A stretch of 64,000 nt of DNA from JAUHWL01 sp964416385 (GCA_964416385.1 CAYQDW010000007.1:3669-67668), one strand, 5' to 3'; counted from the stretch's first letter, positions 1 through 7,871 are shown. A program made the numbers and translations. Notes: generated by a model from the sequence alone, not told the origin.

Positions 1-301
1 TGGGTAATTCTGGCTGACAAAATCTGGATTTATCGGTTATTGAATAAGGTCTAAATCGTATACCTTGGGCAAGCACATTTTGACGACAAGTGTCGCAAAA
101 GAAACCATCTTCATCAAAAACAGGCACTGTGGCATCTATACCTATACGGTAGCCCATTTTTAGGTCTGGATATTTTTGCAACCAAACCCAATTCATTTTA
201 TACCAGCCAAAGGGCTGACCTGAAAAATAGGGGCTAAGCGGCTGCGAAAACGCCAACTTGCAGGTTAAGAGAATAAGGAGACAAAAAATAAACCGCATCA
301 T
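1..301 (-). CDS. secreted protein of unknown function, C-terminus cut by window edge
   Basis: An open frame of 100 codons runs leftward from two adjacent ATGs (299-301, 296-298) off the window edge. The first 20 or so residues form a signal peptide: a basic MMRF, a hydrophobic stretch, then AFSQ as a likely signal peptidase I site. The mature part is aromatic-rich (YFSGQPFGWYKMNWVWLQ) and has a CDTC pair about 75 residues in, which could bind a metal or form a disulfide. I do not recognise the family. It starts 8 nt after the T-tract of the terminator of the upstream gene at 317-871, so it probably has its own promoter or relies on read-through. Confidence 0.65.
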   Translation of the reverse strand, partial: MMRFIFCLLILLTCKLAFSQPLSPYFSGQPFGWYKMNWVWLQKYPDLKMGYRIGIDATVPVFDEDGFFCDTCRQNVLAQGIRFRPYSITDKSRFCQPELP

Positions 302-328
302 AAAAAAAGCCGAGCGTTAATCCTCGGC
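302..328 (-). terminator. Rho-independent terminator after the 317-871 lipoprotein gene
   Basis: On the minus strand GCCGAG (328-323) pairs perfectly with CTCGGC (314-309) around an 8-nt loop and is followed by seven T's (308-302). The stop codon of the lipoprotein gene lies in the loop. Confidence 0.85.
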
Positions 329-871
329 CTTTTCAAGTTCTTGTTCAATAATATCTTCTACAGCCTTTCTTATCCGTTCATTTTCATAAGCTTGAACTTT
401 GGCCTGCTTCTTCATAAAGCTAAACATGCTTTTCTTTTTTATTTCATAGGCCACAAAAACGGTATATTCATTTTTATCGGCATTAAAGTATTTTATTTCG
501 TCAAACTTGCGCAAATCAGCCAATTCGGTGCTCATAACCTGGCGCGTTAAATCTTGAAACTTTTCAAAAATTTCAGCCGCCTCTGCATTTTCATTTTGCG
601 CCATGTAAGCATCTGTAACTTCTTTCATGGTAACGTTTACCTGTCCGGCCAAAATACTCTTGGCATCTACATCTGCTTTTTTGCGGGCGATGTTGTCTTT
701 CATGCTCACGCCCTTGCCAACGGCCCTAAAATACCTGTTGTTACTCTCGTACTTACTGCCGGTAAATGGCTCTTTAACTTTATCGCCATATAATTTACTG
801 TTGCCTTTGCAGGCGCCCAAACTTACCAGCGCAACTAATAAAATGCTAGATGCGATATGTGCTACTCTCAT
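317..871 (-). CDS. LPP20-like lipoprotein
   Basis: A 184-residue predicted lipoprotein. I chose the ATG at 871 because it gives a clean lipoprotein signal (MRVAHIASSILL... with lipobox LGAC); the frame is open 16 codons further up without signal-like content. The mature part has a segment (YFRAVGKGVSMKDNIARKKADVDAKS split over residues 42-67) resembling the LPP20 fold, in which an alanine-rich helix follows a G-x-G strand. The C-terminal third is highly charged and helical. Family assignment is by resemblance only. It lies 59 nt downstream of another lipoprotein gene on the same strand and ends in a strong terminator. Confidence 0.72.
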   Translation of the reverse strand: MRVAHIASSILLVALVSLGACKGNSKLYGDKVKEPFTGSKYESNNRYFRAVGKGVSMKDNIARKKADVDAKSILAGQVNVTMKEVTDAYMAQNENAEAAEIFEKFQDLTRQVMSTELADLRKFDEIKYFNADKNEYTVFVAYEIKKKSMFSFMKKQAKVQAYENERIRKAVEDIIEQELEKAED

Positions 872-930
872 ATTGATATTGTTTTTGTTAGCTGTATTAA
901 AAATTATGCCAAGTAACATTTACTTGTTGA

Positions 931-1539
931 TTATTGGTTTTTAAAGGATACTTCCACTTTTAAGGCTTCTTGATTGCGTACCACATCGCCAAAGTTACCA
1001 CGCATTACGATGGTTTGTTTATCATCTAAAACTGAGCAGCCAGAAGCGCTTTCAATTTCTTGAGCAAAGGTCATGAGAATATCATAATCAACAAAGAACA
1101 ATACTTCAGCCAGTGAATCAGGATAGTTTTCATCAAAATCGCCTATGTCATATTTAAAGATGCCGTTGGTTACCGAAAATTTATCGCCCACATCGCCCAG
1201 TTGCAGCCCTAAGGAGTCGGCTGTATTAAGGCTCGCATTTAGGGCCGCCAGATCAGAAAAGTCATAACCAAGGTGTAAAACATTTTTGGTCTTAGAAACA
1301 GTAATGTTATTTAGGCCTTCAAAAGTTGAATAATACGTTTTGATAGAGTCTAAATCCATATCTGCGAAGAAATCTTGGACTGCGTCCATAGAATCTGCAG
1401 ATAGCGCTGCAAGTTCTGTAATGTCAAAATCCATCTCATAACGGCCTGCATAATTGAGTTCAAACTGAAACCGCTGCGTAATCGTACAACCCACAGTAGC
1501 CAAAATGAGTAGGCCAGAAAAGATGATCCTTTTTAACAA
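931..1539 (-). CDS. lipoprotein of unknown function
   Basis: A 202-residue frame opening with TTG (no in-frame ATG lies near the signal peptide). The N-terminus MLKRIIFSGLLILATVGC is a textbook lipoprotein signal with lipobox TVGC. The mature protein is acidic and rich in Asp, Leu and Ser (DITELAALSADSMD, SLNTADSLGLQLGDVGDK), with no motif I recognise. It precedes the LPP20-like lipoprotein in the same direction and may share its transcript. The exact start is uncertain because it is a non-ATG codon without a ribosome-binding sequence. Confidence 0.68.
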   Translation of the reverse strand: MLKRIIFSGLLILATVGCTITQRFQFELNYAGRYEMDFDITELAALSADSMDAVQDFFADMDLDSIKTYYSTFEGLNNITVSKTKNVLHLGYDFSDLAALNASLNTADSLGLQLGDVGDKFSVTNGIFKYDIGDFDENYPDSLAEVLFFVDYDILMTFAQEIESASGCSVLDDKQTIVMRGNFGDVVRNQEALKVEVSFKNQ

Positions 1540-1668
1540 GTAAGTAATATTTAGAGCGGTTAAAATAGTGTTTATCTAGCTCTAATAGCAAGAATCAAGA
1601 GGTTGAAGTAATTTTTAAAATTTGGTTACCAATGCCCTGAAACAGCCCAAAAAAGAAAGTGACATTTG

Positions 1669-1863
1669 CTAAAGCGCATCATCTAAACGCAATGCTTCAA
1701 ACGCCTGTAAATCACCATAATCAAAGTTAACATTAAACTGAATGGGGTTACAGCACACCTCGCAATCTTCTATGTAATCCTGGTTTTTTACAGAAGGATC
1801 TAATAACACACTGATCGTCTGAAAACAGTACGGACAGGAAAAAAAGTGCTCTTCTTGCTCCAT
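1669..1863 (-). CDS. CPXCG motif-containing cysteine-rich protein
   Basis: A 64-residue protein with two CxxC knuckles, CPYC at residues 10-13 and CEVC at 34-37, followed by another Cys (CCNP), matching the small CPXCG zinc-ribbon family. Members are often found in proteobacteria and Bacteroidota, and their function is unknown. The Cys spacing supports one structural zinc. It is divergent from the GDSL lipoprotein gene at 1919 with only about 55 nt between the two starts, so both promoters must overlap there. Confidence 0.85.
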   Translation of the reverse strand: MEQEEHFFSCPYCFQTISVLLDPSVKNQDYIEDCEVCCNPIQFNVNFDYGDLQAFEALRLDDAL

Positions 1864-1918
1864 GCATTAATTGTTTAGCGCTTTTAAAACGAAAACGTAT
1901 CTACTTTGTTTAACTCTC

Positions 1919-2608
1919 ATGAATCGGAAAATTTTATTGGGCGTTGCCTTCTTTGTAATACTCTCTTGCACCAAAGAAAAGATGGGGCAAAAACCAATAG
2001 CGCAACCCATAAAAGCATCTTATTTGGCACTTGGCGATAGCTATACTATAGGCCAGGGTGTTTTGGATACAGAACGATGGCCAAATCAATTGGTAGACTC
2101 ACTTACACAACGTCAAATTTCGCTTGATACTCCTAGAATTATTGCACGTACGGGTTGGCGCACTGACCAACTGCAAGCGGCTATTGATACCATTAAAAAG
2201 AAAGATTGGGACTTCGTTTCATTACTCATTGGCGTAAACGACTATTATCAAAATTGGCCTGTGCAGGCTTTTGTGCCCAAGTTTGAGCGTATTTTAGATT
2301 CTGCCATTGCACTTGCTGGCAAACAGAAAGAACATGTTTTGGTTGTTTCTATTCCAGATTATGGTTACACACCTTTCGGACAGGGTAATCTGGCTACCAT
2401 ATCTGCGGGCTTAAACAATTACAATTTGGTTATAAAAGGTATCTGTGAGACCAACAACGTAACATTTATAAATATTACAGACATTTCTCAATTGGGTTTA
2501 ATACAGCCAAACCTTGTGGCCCAAGACGGTTTACATCCCTCTGGTAAACAATATGGCCTTTGGGTGAAGCGTCTGGTTTCAAATCCTTTTTTTGATCAAT
2601 TTCGCTAA
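1919..2608 (+). CDS. SGNH/GDSL-family hydrolase lipoprotein
   Basis: A 229-residue lipoprotein esterase. The ATG at 1919 is preferred over an upstream in-frame start because it yields a proper lipoprotein signal with lipobox ILSC (Cys17). The four SGNH blocks are visible: block I LALGDSYT with nucleophile Ser41, block III GVNDYY, and block V DGLHPSG with Asp203 and His206. Such enzymes hydrolyse acyl or acetyl esters of lipids or glycans, and the substrate here is unknown. It is followed by the DUF2911 gene and another hydrolase lipoprotein, suggesting a small envelope-located operon ending at the terminator at 4099-4131. Confidence 0.9.
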   Translation: MNRKILLGVAFFVILSCTKEKMGQKPIAQPIKASYLALGDSYTIGQGVLDTERWPNQLVDSLTQRQISLDTPRIIARTGWRTDQLQAAIDTIKKKDWDFVSLLIGVNDYYQNWPVQAFVPKFERILDSAIALAGKQKEHVLVVSIPDYGYTPFGQGNLATISAGLNNYNLVIKGICETNNVTFINITDISQLGLIQPNLVAQDGLHPSGKQYGLWVKRLVSNPFFDQFR

Positions 2609-2648
2609 GAAACTATATCTATTTTTAGCGCGTTAATAGCAACATGTC

Positions 2649-3200
2649 ATGAACAAAAAAATACGCCTTGCAATAGCCTTAATGGCTGGTTTTATCATAT
2701 TATCTCTCCTTACTTTAAATTATTACAACCGCGTAAAAAGTCCTCCCGGCGAAGCTGCTTTTAAAGCAGATGGCTTAGAAATAACCATAAATTATAGCAG
2801 ACCATCTGTTAGGGGGCGGTTAATTTTTGGCGCTGCGGCCGATGGTGCTCTGCAACCCTATGGTTCTTATTGGCGATTAGGCGCTAATGAAGCCACTGAA
2901 ATAACCATAAATCAAAACATAACCTTTAACGGTGTACCTTTAAAAGCAGGAACGTACAGACTTTACGCAGTACCTGGAGCTTCTACGTTTAGCATTGGTG
3001 TTAATACTGCTCTTGGTAAATGGGGAGCTAGTGAACCTGACTATCAGAAAGATCTTTTTACAACCGAAGTACCTGTTACCTTTTTAGATACGCCTGTTGA
3101 GCAAATGACCATTACCATTGAAGCGGGTGGGGAAGAAGCGGCAATGATTATCATTAGCTGGAGCGATGTGCAGCTCAACATTCCTATTGGTTTAAACTAA
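2649..3200 (+). CDS. DUF2911 domain-containing membrane-anchored protein
   Basis: 183 residues. One hydrophobic N-terminal segment (residues 6-24) acts as anchor or uncleaved signal. The rest matches DUF2911: the conserved ITINYSRPSVRGR segment (about 46-58), FGAAADGALQPYGSYWRLGANEATE and LKAGTYRLYAVPG. The family is common in Bacteroidota and its function is unknown; the domain is all-beta and extracytoplasmic. It lies 40 nt after the GDSL gene and 9 nt before the esterase gene, so these three are very likely co-transcribed. Confidence 0.9.
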   Translation: MNKKIRLAIALMAGFIILSLLTLNYYNRVKSPPGEAAFKADGLEITINYSRPSVRGRLIFGAAADGALQPYGSYWRLGANEATEITINQNITFNGVPLKAGTYRLYAVPGASTFSIGVNTALGKWGASEPDYQKDLFTTEVPVTFLDTPVEQMTITIEAGGEEAAMIIISWSDVQLNIPIGLN

Positions 3201-3209
3201 ATCTAAAAT

Positions 3210-4100
3210 ATGCGGCAGATAAATTTTCTTGCGGGCTTAGTACTATTTACCTGCCTAGTAGGTTGTGTTTATCATCCAAAAGAAGAAGTAAAGAGTCGTG
3301 TGCAGGTATTCTCTGAAGTGGCTTCTGCACGTGTGGCACCACGAAATATAGAAGTTTACTATCCGCCCAATTTTGACTCAACAGCGCATTATGCCGTTAT
3401 AATTATGCATGATGGTCAAAATGTATTTAATGATCAAACAGCCTATGGTGGTAGCGCTTGGCGTGTTGATTTGGTTATGGATGATTTGATATCACGTAAA
3501 ATAATAACGCCCGCCATTGTTGTTGCGGTTTGGAATAGTAAAAACCGTTGGAGTGAATATTTGCCCGAAACCTGCATTACTTCCTCTTTAGACAGTAACA
3601 GGCTTATGCCATATGCACGACCAGAAATTTGGGATACAGGTGTTTTTAGTGATGATTACGTGGATTTTCTAGCAAATGATGTGCTTGAATTATTGAATAG
3701 AGAAGTACTTCCTAAAAGACAATGGCAGGATGTGTTTGTAATGGGTAGCAGCATGGGCGGACTGATTTCCGCTTATACCGTATGTAAGTATCCCGCAATT
3801 TTTAATGGCGCGGCCTGTTTATCTACGCACTGGCCAGCTTTAGATGGGGCTTGCATTAGTTACTTTCAAGAAGCTATAGTGCCACTGGGCAATCATAAAT
3901 GGTATTTTGATCATGGTAGTATCGGTTTAGATTCTACGTATAAACCATATCAGCAGCGCTTAGATAGTTGTTTGTACGCATCAGGCTTTTCGGAGAAGAA
4001 TTTTCAGAGCAAGTATTTCCCCGGTGATGATCATAACGAAAAGAGCTGGAGAAATAGAGTTGCAACACCACTAACATTCTTGTTGGGAATAGAAGACTAG
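3210..4100 (+). CDS. alpha/beta-hydrolase (esterase D family) lipoprotein
   Basis: 296 residues with a lipoprotein signal (lipobox LVGC, Cys19). The fold is the putative esterase family (PF00756-like): VIIMHDGQNVFND at 63-75, then the nucleophile elbow GSSMGG with Ser181, and a C-terminal HNEKSW region that supplies the catalytic His. Relatives include feruloyl esterase-like and siderophore esterase-like enzymes, but the substrate cannot be told from the sequence. It is the last gene of the plus-strand trio, and its stop codon lies in the base of a strong terminator hairpin. Confidence 0.87.
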   Translation: MRQINFLAGLVLFTCLVGCVYHPKEEVKSRVQVFSEVASARVAPRNIEVYYPPNFDSTAHYAVIIMHDGQNVFNDQTAYGGSAWRVDLVMDDLISRKIITPAIVVAVWNSKNRWSEYLPETCITSSLDSNRLMPYARPEIWDTGVFSDDYVDFLANDVLELLNREVLPKRQWQDVFVMGSSMGGLISAYTVCKYPAIFNGAACLSTHWPALDGACISYFQEAIVPLGNHKWYFDHGSIGLDSTYKPYQQRLDSCLYASGFSEKNFQSKYFPGDDHNEKSWRNRVATPLTFLLGIED

Positions 4101-4131
4101 CCAATTAATCTAGCTGATTTAATTGGCTTTT
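4099..4131 (+). terminator. Rho-independent terminator after the esterase gene
   Basis: AGCCAATTAA (4099-4108) pairs perfectly with TTAATTGGCT (4119-4128) around a 10-nt loop, followed by a short T run. The stem begins inside the TAG stop codon of the esterase gene. Confidence 0.8.
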
Positions 4132-4161
4132 AAAAAGTATGAAAAATATATTTTCAATAAA

Positions 4162-4177
4162 TACTGAAAGTTTAATA
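4162..4177 (+). promoter_or_regulatory. candidate GbsR/MarR operator, copy 1
   Basis: TACTGAAAGTTTAATA is an imperfect palindrome (TAYTGAA-NN-TTCARTA pattern with one mismatch). It recurs with one base changed at 4725-4740. It lies 21 nt before the regulator's ATG and just upstream of the -7 element, where a bound repressor would block RNA polymerase. The role is inferred; the repeat and symmetry are visible. Confidence 0.6.
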
Positions 4178-4185
4178 ATTTTAAA

Positions 4186-4193
4186 TACATTTG
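4186..4193 (+). promoter_or_regulatory. Bacteroidota -7 element before the GbsR/MarR gene
   Basis: TACATTTG fits TAnnTTTG exactly and ends 4 nt before the ATG. Transcription would begin at or very near the start codon, giving a leaderless or nearly leaderless mRNA. No good -33 TTTG is visible. Confidence 0.55.
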
Positions 4194-4197
4194 TCCC

Positions 4198-4698
4198 ATG
4201 AAATTAGACGAAGCAAAAGGACAGTTTATTCAAGCATGGGGCACACTAGGCGGCAACTGGGGCATTAGCCGTACCATGAGCCAAGTACACGCACTGCTAT
4301 TATTGGCGAATGCGCCTCTTTCTTCGGATGAGATTATGGCCGAATTGCAGATTTCGCGCGGTAATGTAAATATGAATGTGCGGGCACTGATAGAGTGGGG
4401 GCTGGTTTTTAAGATTCTAAAACCCGGAGACCGCAAAGAATATTTCGCTGCTGAAAAGGATATTAATAAAGTGGCAAAACAGATTGCCAAAGAACGCAGA
4501 AAAAGGGAATTACAGCCAGTTTTGGCCATTTTGGCGGATGTTAAGCAGTTAGATGATCCAACAGAAAGTACGGCTGATGAATTCTTAACCTTGGTTAATG
4601 ATTTAGAACAGTTTACATCGCGGGTAGACCGAACACTTGATAAATTTATTAGAAGTGATGAAAATTGGTTTTACAAGCAATTAATGGGATTGCTCTAA
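4198..4698 (+). CDS. GbsR/MarR-family transcriptional regulator
   Basis: 166 residues. It begins with the GbsR-type helix MKLDEAKGQFIQAWGTLGGNWG, then a winged helix-turn-helix: LSSDEIMAELQISRGNVNMNVRALIEWGLV at about 41-70 holds the recognition helix, and the wing follows (ILKPGDRKEYF). The C-terminal half is helical and mediates dimerisation. The family includes the choline-responsive GbsR of Bacillus; in Bacteroidota the ligands are mostly unknown. It is followed by two small membrane-protein genes, and near-identical palindromes sit upstream of itself and of the first membrane gene. Autorepression plus control of the membrane genes is the simplest reading. Confidence 0.9.
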   Translation: MKLDEAKGQFIQAWGTLGGNWGISRTMSQVHALLLLANAPLSSDEIMAELQISRGNVNMNVRALIEWGLVFKILKPGDRKEYFAAEKDINKVAKQIAKERRKRELQPVLAILADVKQLDDPTESTADEFLTLVNDLEQFTSRVDRTLDKFIRSDENWFYKQLMGLL

Positions 4699-4724
4699 TT
4701 TTTTTGAATTTAAGTTTCAAATAT

Positions 4725-4740
4725 TACTGAAAGTTCAATA
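4725..4740 (+). promoter_or_regulatory. candidate GbsR/MarR operator, copy 2
   Basis: TACTGAAAGTTCAATA differs from copy 1 by one base and is the better palindrome (TAcTGAA and TTCAaTA arms match in 6 of 7 positions). It ends 2 nt before the ATG of the membrane gene at 4743. Both copies are also preceded by TTTCAA, so the similarity extends about 10 bases upstream. Confidence 0.6.
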
Positions 4741-4742
4741 TT

Positions 4743-5084
4743 ATGATTTTAATGTTTGCATATTTAATTCTTACCAGTGCTGCTACATTAATAGTGGGGC
4801 ATACCCTTTATAATAATGGTTTACACTATCTACTCATGTTATTCACGGCTGACATCGCGCACAGCTTAAACAAACTCTTATTAACAGGATATTATTTGCT
4901 CATTTTAGGCCTTATAGTATTTACGGGGGCAACATGGCCAGTATTTGAAAATACGGCTTCATTCATCGCCGCATTGAGCACGAAAACAGGTGAAATGTTG
5001 CTCGTAATCGGAATTATTCACGCCTTTAACGTAGCCGCATTGGCAGCCTTTAGCTTTTATAAAAAACAAAATCGTATTCAATAA
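4743..5084 (+). CDS. small membrane protein, member 1 of a tandem paralog pair
   Basis: 113 residues with three predicted membrane segments (about 5-22, 44-64, 83-104). I do not recognise a named family. It shares layout and residues with the protein encoded next to it (4743 gene first, 5102 gene second): a first helix, then a short GLHYLL / GRIFLL turn, an N-x-L-x-x-x-G-[YF]-YLL-x-x-G second helix, then LSTKTG / LSSKIG before the last helix. A candidate regulator-binding palindrome lies directly before its start. An ATG three codons later (4752) is an alternative start. Function unknown; expression is probably set by the upstream GbsR/MarR protein. Confidence 0.75.
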   Translation: MILMFAYLILTSAATLIVGHTLYNNGLHYLLMLFTADIAHSLNKLLLTGYYLLILGLIVFTGATWPVFENTASFIAALSTKTGEMLLVIGIIHAFNVAALAAFSFYKKQNRIQ

Positions 5085-5101
5085 CTCTAATTTATAATAC
5101 C

Positions 5102-5503
5102 ATGACAGTATCTAACATCGTAATTGCCTACATGATTTATTTACCCATTGCCGTTGGCTTAACCACATTTGTTGCAAGAATTCTATTTAAACAGGGGCGA
5201 ATTTTCTTGCTAGACATTTTCAACAAGCGTGAAACCATAGCTGATGCCACAAATAATCTCTTCAAAGTGGGGTTTTATCTGCTTAACATTGGGTTTGCAT
5301 TACTTATTCTGAAAATTTACGCAGGCGCTCAGACATTTCATACCCAACGTATGATTGAAACCTTAAGCTCTAAAATCGGTGGATTTAGTATTTATTTGGG
5401 CTTCTCATTATTCTTTATGTTGTTTTTATTATTTCGTGGAAAACGCATTGCGAGTCAGCGCAGACAACAATTTAACTTGCCCAATACAGCAACACTCAAA
5501 TAG
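5102..5503 (+). CDS. small membrane protein, member 2 of a tandem paralog pair
   Basis: 133 residues with three predicted membrane segments (about 8-28, 55-72, 93-112) and a basic C-terminal tail (FRGKRIASQRRQQ), which places the tail in the cytoplasm. It is related to the preceding 113-residue protein by the NNLFKVGFYLLNIG and LSSKIGG segments. It starts 17 nt after that gene and ends in a strong terminator, so the regulator and both membrane proteins form one closed unit. I can assign no function. Confidence 0.75.
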   Translation: MTVSNIVIAYMIYLPIAVGLTTFVARILFKQGRIFLLDIFNKRETIADATNNLFKVGFYLLNIGFALLILKIYAGAQTFHTQRMIETLSSKIGGFSIYLGFSLFFMLFLLFRGKRIASQRRQQFNLPNTATLK

Positions 5504-5518
5504 CCTAGCTTGAAAAAT

Positions 5519-5554
5519 AAAAGCGAGATTAACACCCGTTAGTCTCGCTTTTTT
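5519..5554. terminator. strong, probably bidirectional terminator
   Basis: A 15-bp stem (5519-5533 with 5538-5552, one T·G wobble) surrounds a 4-nt loop and is followed by T's on the plus strand. A's just upstream give a T tract on the minus strand too. It separates the converging genes ending at 5503 (plus) and 5575 (minus). Confidence 0.88.
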
Positions 5555-5574
5555 ATGTTTCAATAGATTTTGCC

Positions 5575-6375
5575 TCAGCGAATAATTTCAACTTTTTCTA
5601 TAAAGATGTCTTCAATTGGCCAATCTTTTCTGTCTGTTTCTACGGCTGTAATTTTGGGAATAACTTCATAACCATCAATGATTTCACCAAAAACAGTATG
5701 CTCATTGTCCAAATGTGCAGCCCCAGGATTTTTCGTGTAATAAGCGCGTTGTTCAGCCGAATAGCTTTTCCCATGTTTTCGTTCATATTTATCCAACGTT
5801 TCATCTGTAAAGCGCGTGCCTTCAACCATATAAAACATGTACGGATCGCTGCGCTTTTCTGGGTTGCCGCGATATTCACGCGCTGCAGCTACAGCGCCAC
5901 GCTTGTGTATGTGTGTAGTTGAAAACTCCGCCGGAACGGTATAATAGCCAATCTCTTTACGTAAATCTGTATGTATATAAGTAGCTCCCGCACCGCCTTG
6001 CGCCATAAAATCTTTAACCACACGCATAAACACCGTACCGTTAAAATAGCCGCGCTTGGCAAGCATGATAAAGTTGGCCCGATGCAACGGTGTGTCTTTA
6101 AACAATTTTATGGTTATGGTGCCCTTAGAAGTATGCAGTTTTACAATTGTTTCAGTATTCTTAGCGCCATAATGCGTTAATTTCTCAACAACATTTTGAT
6201 CTGTGATCAAATTGGTATCAACAGATGCTTCTTGCTTGGGGATTTTATTTTCTGTCTTTTGTATGCTTTGTTGGGTCTGTGGCTTACTTTCTTTTGGTAC
6301 ATCTTCTGAACAACTCAGAGCTACAACACAGCAGCATAGTGCCAACAACGATTTTAATTTTGAATAGCTAATCAT
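5575..6375 (-). CDS. cyclophilin-type peptidyl-prolyl cis-trans isomerase, lipoprotein
   Basis: 266 residues. The N-terminus is a lipoprotein signal with lipobox ALSC (Cys22), followed by a Lys/Gln/Ser-rich linker to about residue 70. The cyclophilin domain then fills the rest: IVKLHTSKGTITIKLF, APLHRANF-type DTPLHRANFIMLAKRGYFNGTVFMRVVKDFMAQGG (split motif with Arg of the FxRxxxxFMxQGG signature), and later HTVFGEIIDGYEVIPKI. It would assist folding in the periplasm or at the outer membrane. It converges on the GbsR operon through a shared terminator and is monocistronic or precedes nothing on its strand. Confidence 0.93.
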   Translation of the reverse strand: MISYSKLKSLLALCCCVVALSCSEDVPKESKPQTQQSIQKTENKIPKQEASVDTNLITDQNVVEKLTHYGAKNTETIVKLHTSKGTITIKLFKDTPLHRANFIMLAKRGYFNGTVFMRVVKDFMAQGGAGATYIHTDLRKEIGYYTVPAEFSTTHIHKRGAVAAAREYRGNPEKRSDPYMFYMVEGTRFTDETLDKYERKHGKSYSAEQRAYYTKNPGAAHLDNEHTVFGEIIDGYEVIPKITAVETDRKDWPIEDIFIEKVEIIR

Positions 6376-6461
6376 GATGCAAACCTGCTAAAAAATTATG
6401 TTTTACAATGAAAAATAGGATTTTACATTTTTACTATAATTAATATTATGTTAAATATAGT

Positions 6462-6496
6462 TTTAATAAAACAAGGGGCAAAAGCACCCCTTGTTT
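6462..6496 (-). terminator. Rho-independent terminator after the 6506-7843 TPR gene
   Basis: On the minus strand AAACAAGGGG (6496-6487) pairs with CCCCTTGTTT (6478-6469) around an 8-nt loop, followed by TTATTAAAAC. The stem is perfect over 10 bp and starts 10 nt after the stop codon. Confidence 0.8.
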
Positions 6497-6505
6497 GATA
6501 TGATA

Positions 6506-7843
6506 TTATTCAGCAGCCGTTATTGCATCTAAGGCCTCTTTCATCTCCATCGTCTTTTCACGATTCTTTAACTGGCGGTAAACTTCCCAAAGAGCTTTTA
6601 TTGTTTCCACATCTTTGGGATTGATTTCATAGGCCTTTTCAAAATATGGTAAGCTGCTTCTAAAGAAATCATCCTTAATTTTTGCTAGCGCATCATATTT
6701 TTTGAGTTCTGCCTTAGACATACCCAATTGGTTCATCTCATCAAGCGTTGCCTTACCTTGGTCATACCAAACCACACCACTCATAAAATAAGCATCAAAA
6801 TTGTCGCTTTTCAGCGCAATTGCCTTGTCATAAGCACTTAGAGCCTTATCGTTATCTTTTACGTTTGTTTGATAGATAAAGCCCATTACGTAGTGGTAAA
6901 TTGGGTTTGTTGAGTCTTGCTCAATCGCTAACTGTAGAATATCCAATGCTTTTGTAAAATCTTTAGCATCAATATAACCCTGTAATTCTAGATTGATTAA
7001 TGACACATCACTTGGATAATCTGCTCTAGCTTTAAGCAGATATGTTTTAAAACTCGCTGAGTCGCCTGATTCTATAAAAGAAGAAAGCAAACTTTTATAA
7101 ACGTTCGGACGCTCTGTTGGGCCTACTACTGGATTAGAGGCCATACCAAGTTCTACTTGTCTGTCCATTTGTGATTTGTTTGCAAAGCGCACCGGTTGTT
7201 CATTGGCCACGCTCACAGCAGTAAACGTAAAACCATTGTAACCCATTTCTAAAACATCTTCTAAAATTGGAATCGCCTTATCATACGCCTTACCGGCATT
7301 ATAGCTCAAACCTGCATAATAGTAAGTTATGGTATCAATCACTTTATTTTCTCCCAACAATTCATTGGCCTGCAAGTCATAAGCGCTCATGAAGTATTCT
7401 GCAGCTTTTACAAAATCCTGCGCATCATTGGCGTTATAAGCCAAGTTCTTAATTGCATTTGCCACATAAGGAATTTGCTGAATAGCATCCTGGGTGTAGC
7501 GTTCTTTACCTATTTTTTGCTCGAAACTAATGAGCTTTAAAAAACTTTCAGCCGCAACTTCACCGCCATTTGGTGCAAGTGCGCGAAGGTTTTCATCTTC
7601 ACTTGAGGCCAAACGGAAGTTAATAACACCTTGATAGAACAAGAATTTACTCATTTGCTTAGGATCTACACCGGCCTCATTTTTCGCAGCTATCGCTTCG
7701 GCTGCTTGATCGATGTATTTTTTAGCTTCAGTAATATCATTTCGGTTATCTAAAGCTATTATGGCTGTTGAGATTAATTGCTTTTCTTGAGCAACTGTTG
7801 TAAACGAAACGGCTATTAGAATAGCCAAAACAAACTTCTTCAT
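6506..7843 (-). CDS. secreted tetratricopeptide-repeat protein
   Basis: 445 residues with a cleavable signal peptide (MKKFVLAILIAVSFTTVAQ, cut after AQ). Several TPR-like helices are visible: DFVKAAEYFMSAYDLQ, KAYDKAIPILEDVLEMG, DFTKALDILQLAIEQDSTNPIYHYVMGFIY, DNDKALSAYDKAIALKSDNFDAYFMSGVVWYDQG, and a last one ending in PYFEKAYEINPKDVETIKALWEVY. This is the common Bacteroidota periplasmic TPR scaffold; no partner can be named. It follows gyrA by 63 nt on the same strand but has its own -7 element in that gap. Confidence 0.88.
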   Translation of the reverse strand: MKKFVLAILIAVSFTTVAQEKQLISTAIIALDNRNDITEAKKYIDQAAEAIAAKNEAGVDPKQMSKFLFYQGVINFRLASSEDENLRALAPNGGEVAAESFLKLISFEQKIGKERYTQDAIQQIPYVANAIKNLAYNANDAQDFVKAAEYFMSAYDLQANELLGENKVIDTITYYYAGLSYNAGKAYDKAIPILEDVLEMGYNGFTFTAVSVANEQPVRFANKSQMDRQVELGMASNPVVGPTERPNVYKSLLSSFIESGDSASFKTYLLKARADYPSDVSLINLELQGYIDAKDFTKALDILQLAIEQDSTNPIYHYVMGFIYQTNVKDNDKALSAYDKAIALKSDNFDAYFMSGVVWYDQGKATLDEMNQLGMSKAELKKYDALAKIKDDFFRSSLPYFEKAYEINPKDVETIKALWEVYRQLKNREKTMEMKEALDAITAAE

Positions 7844-7863
7844 ACGTATTAAAATATTTAGTG

Positions 7864-7871
7864 CAAAAGTA
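7864..7871 (-). promoter_or_regulatory. Bacteroidota -7 element before the TPR gene
   Basis: TACTTTTG on the minus strand matches TAnnTTTG exactly, 20 nt upstream of the ATG at 7843. A weak TTCG lies 18 nt further up. Confidence 0.55.
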
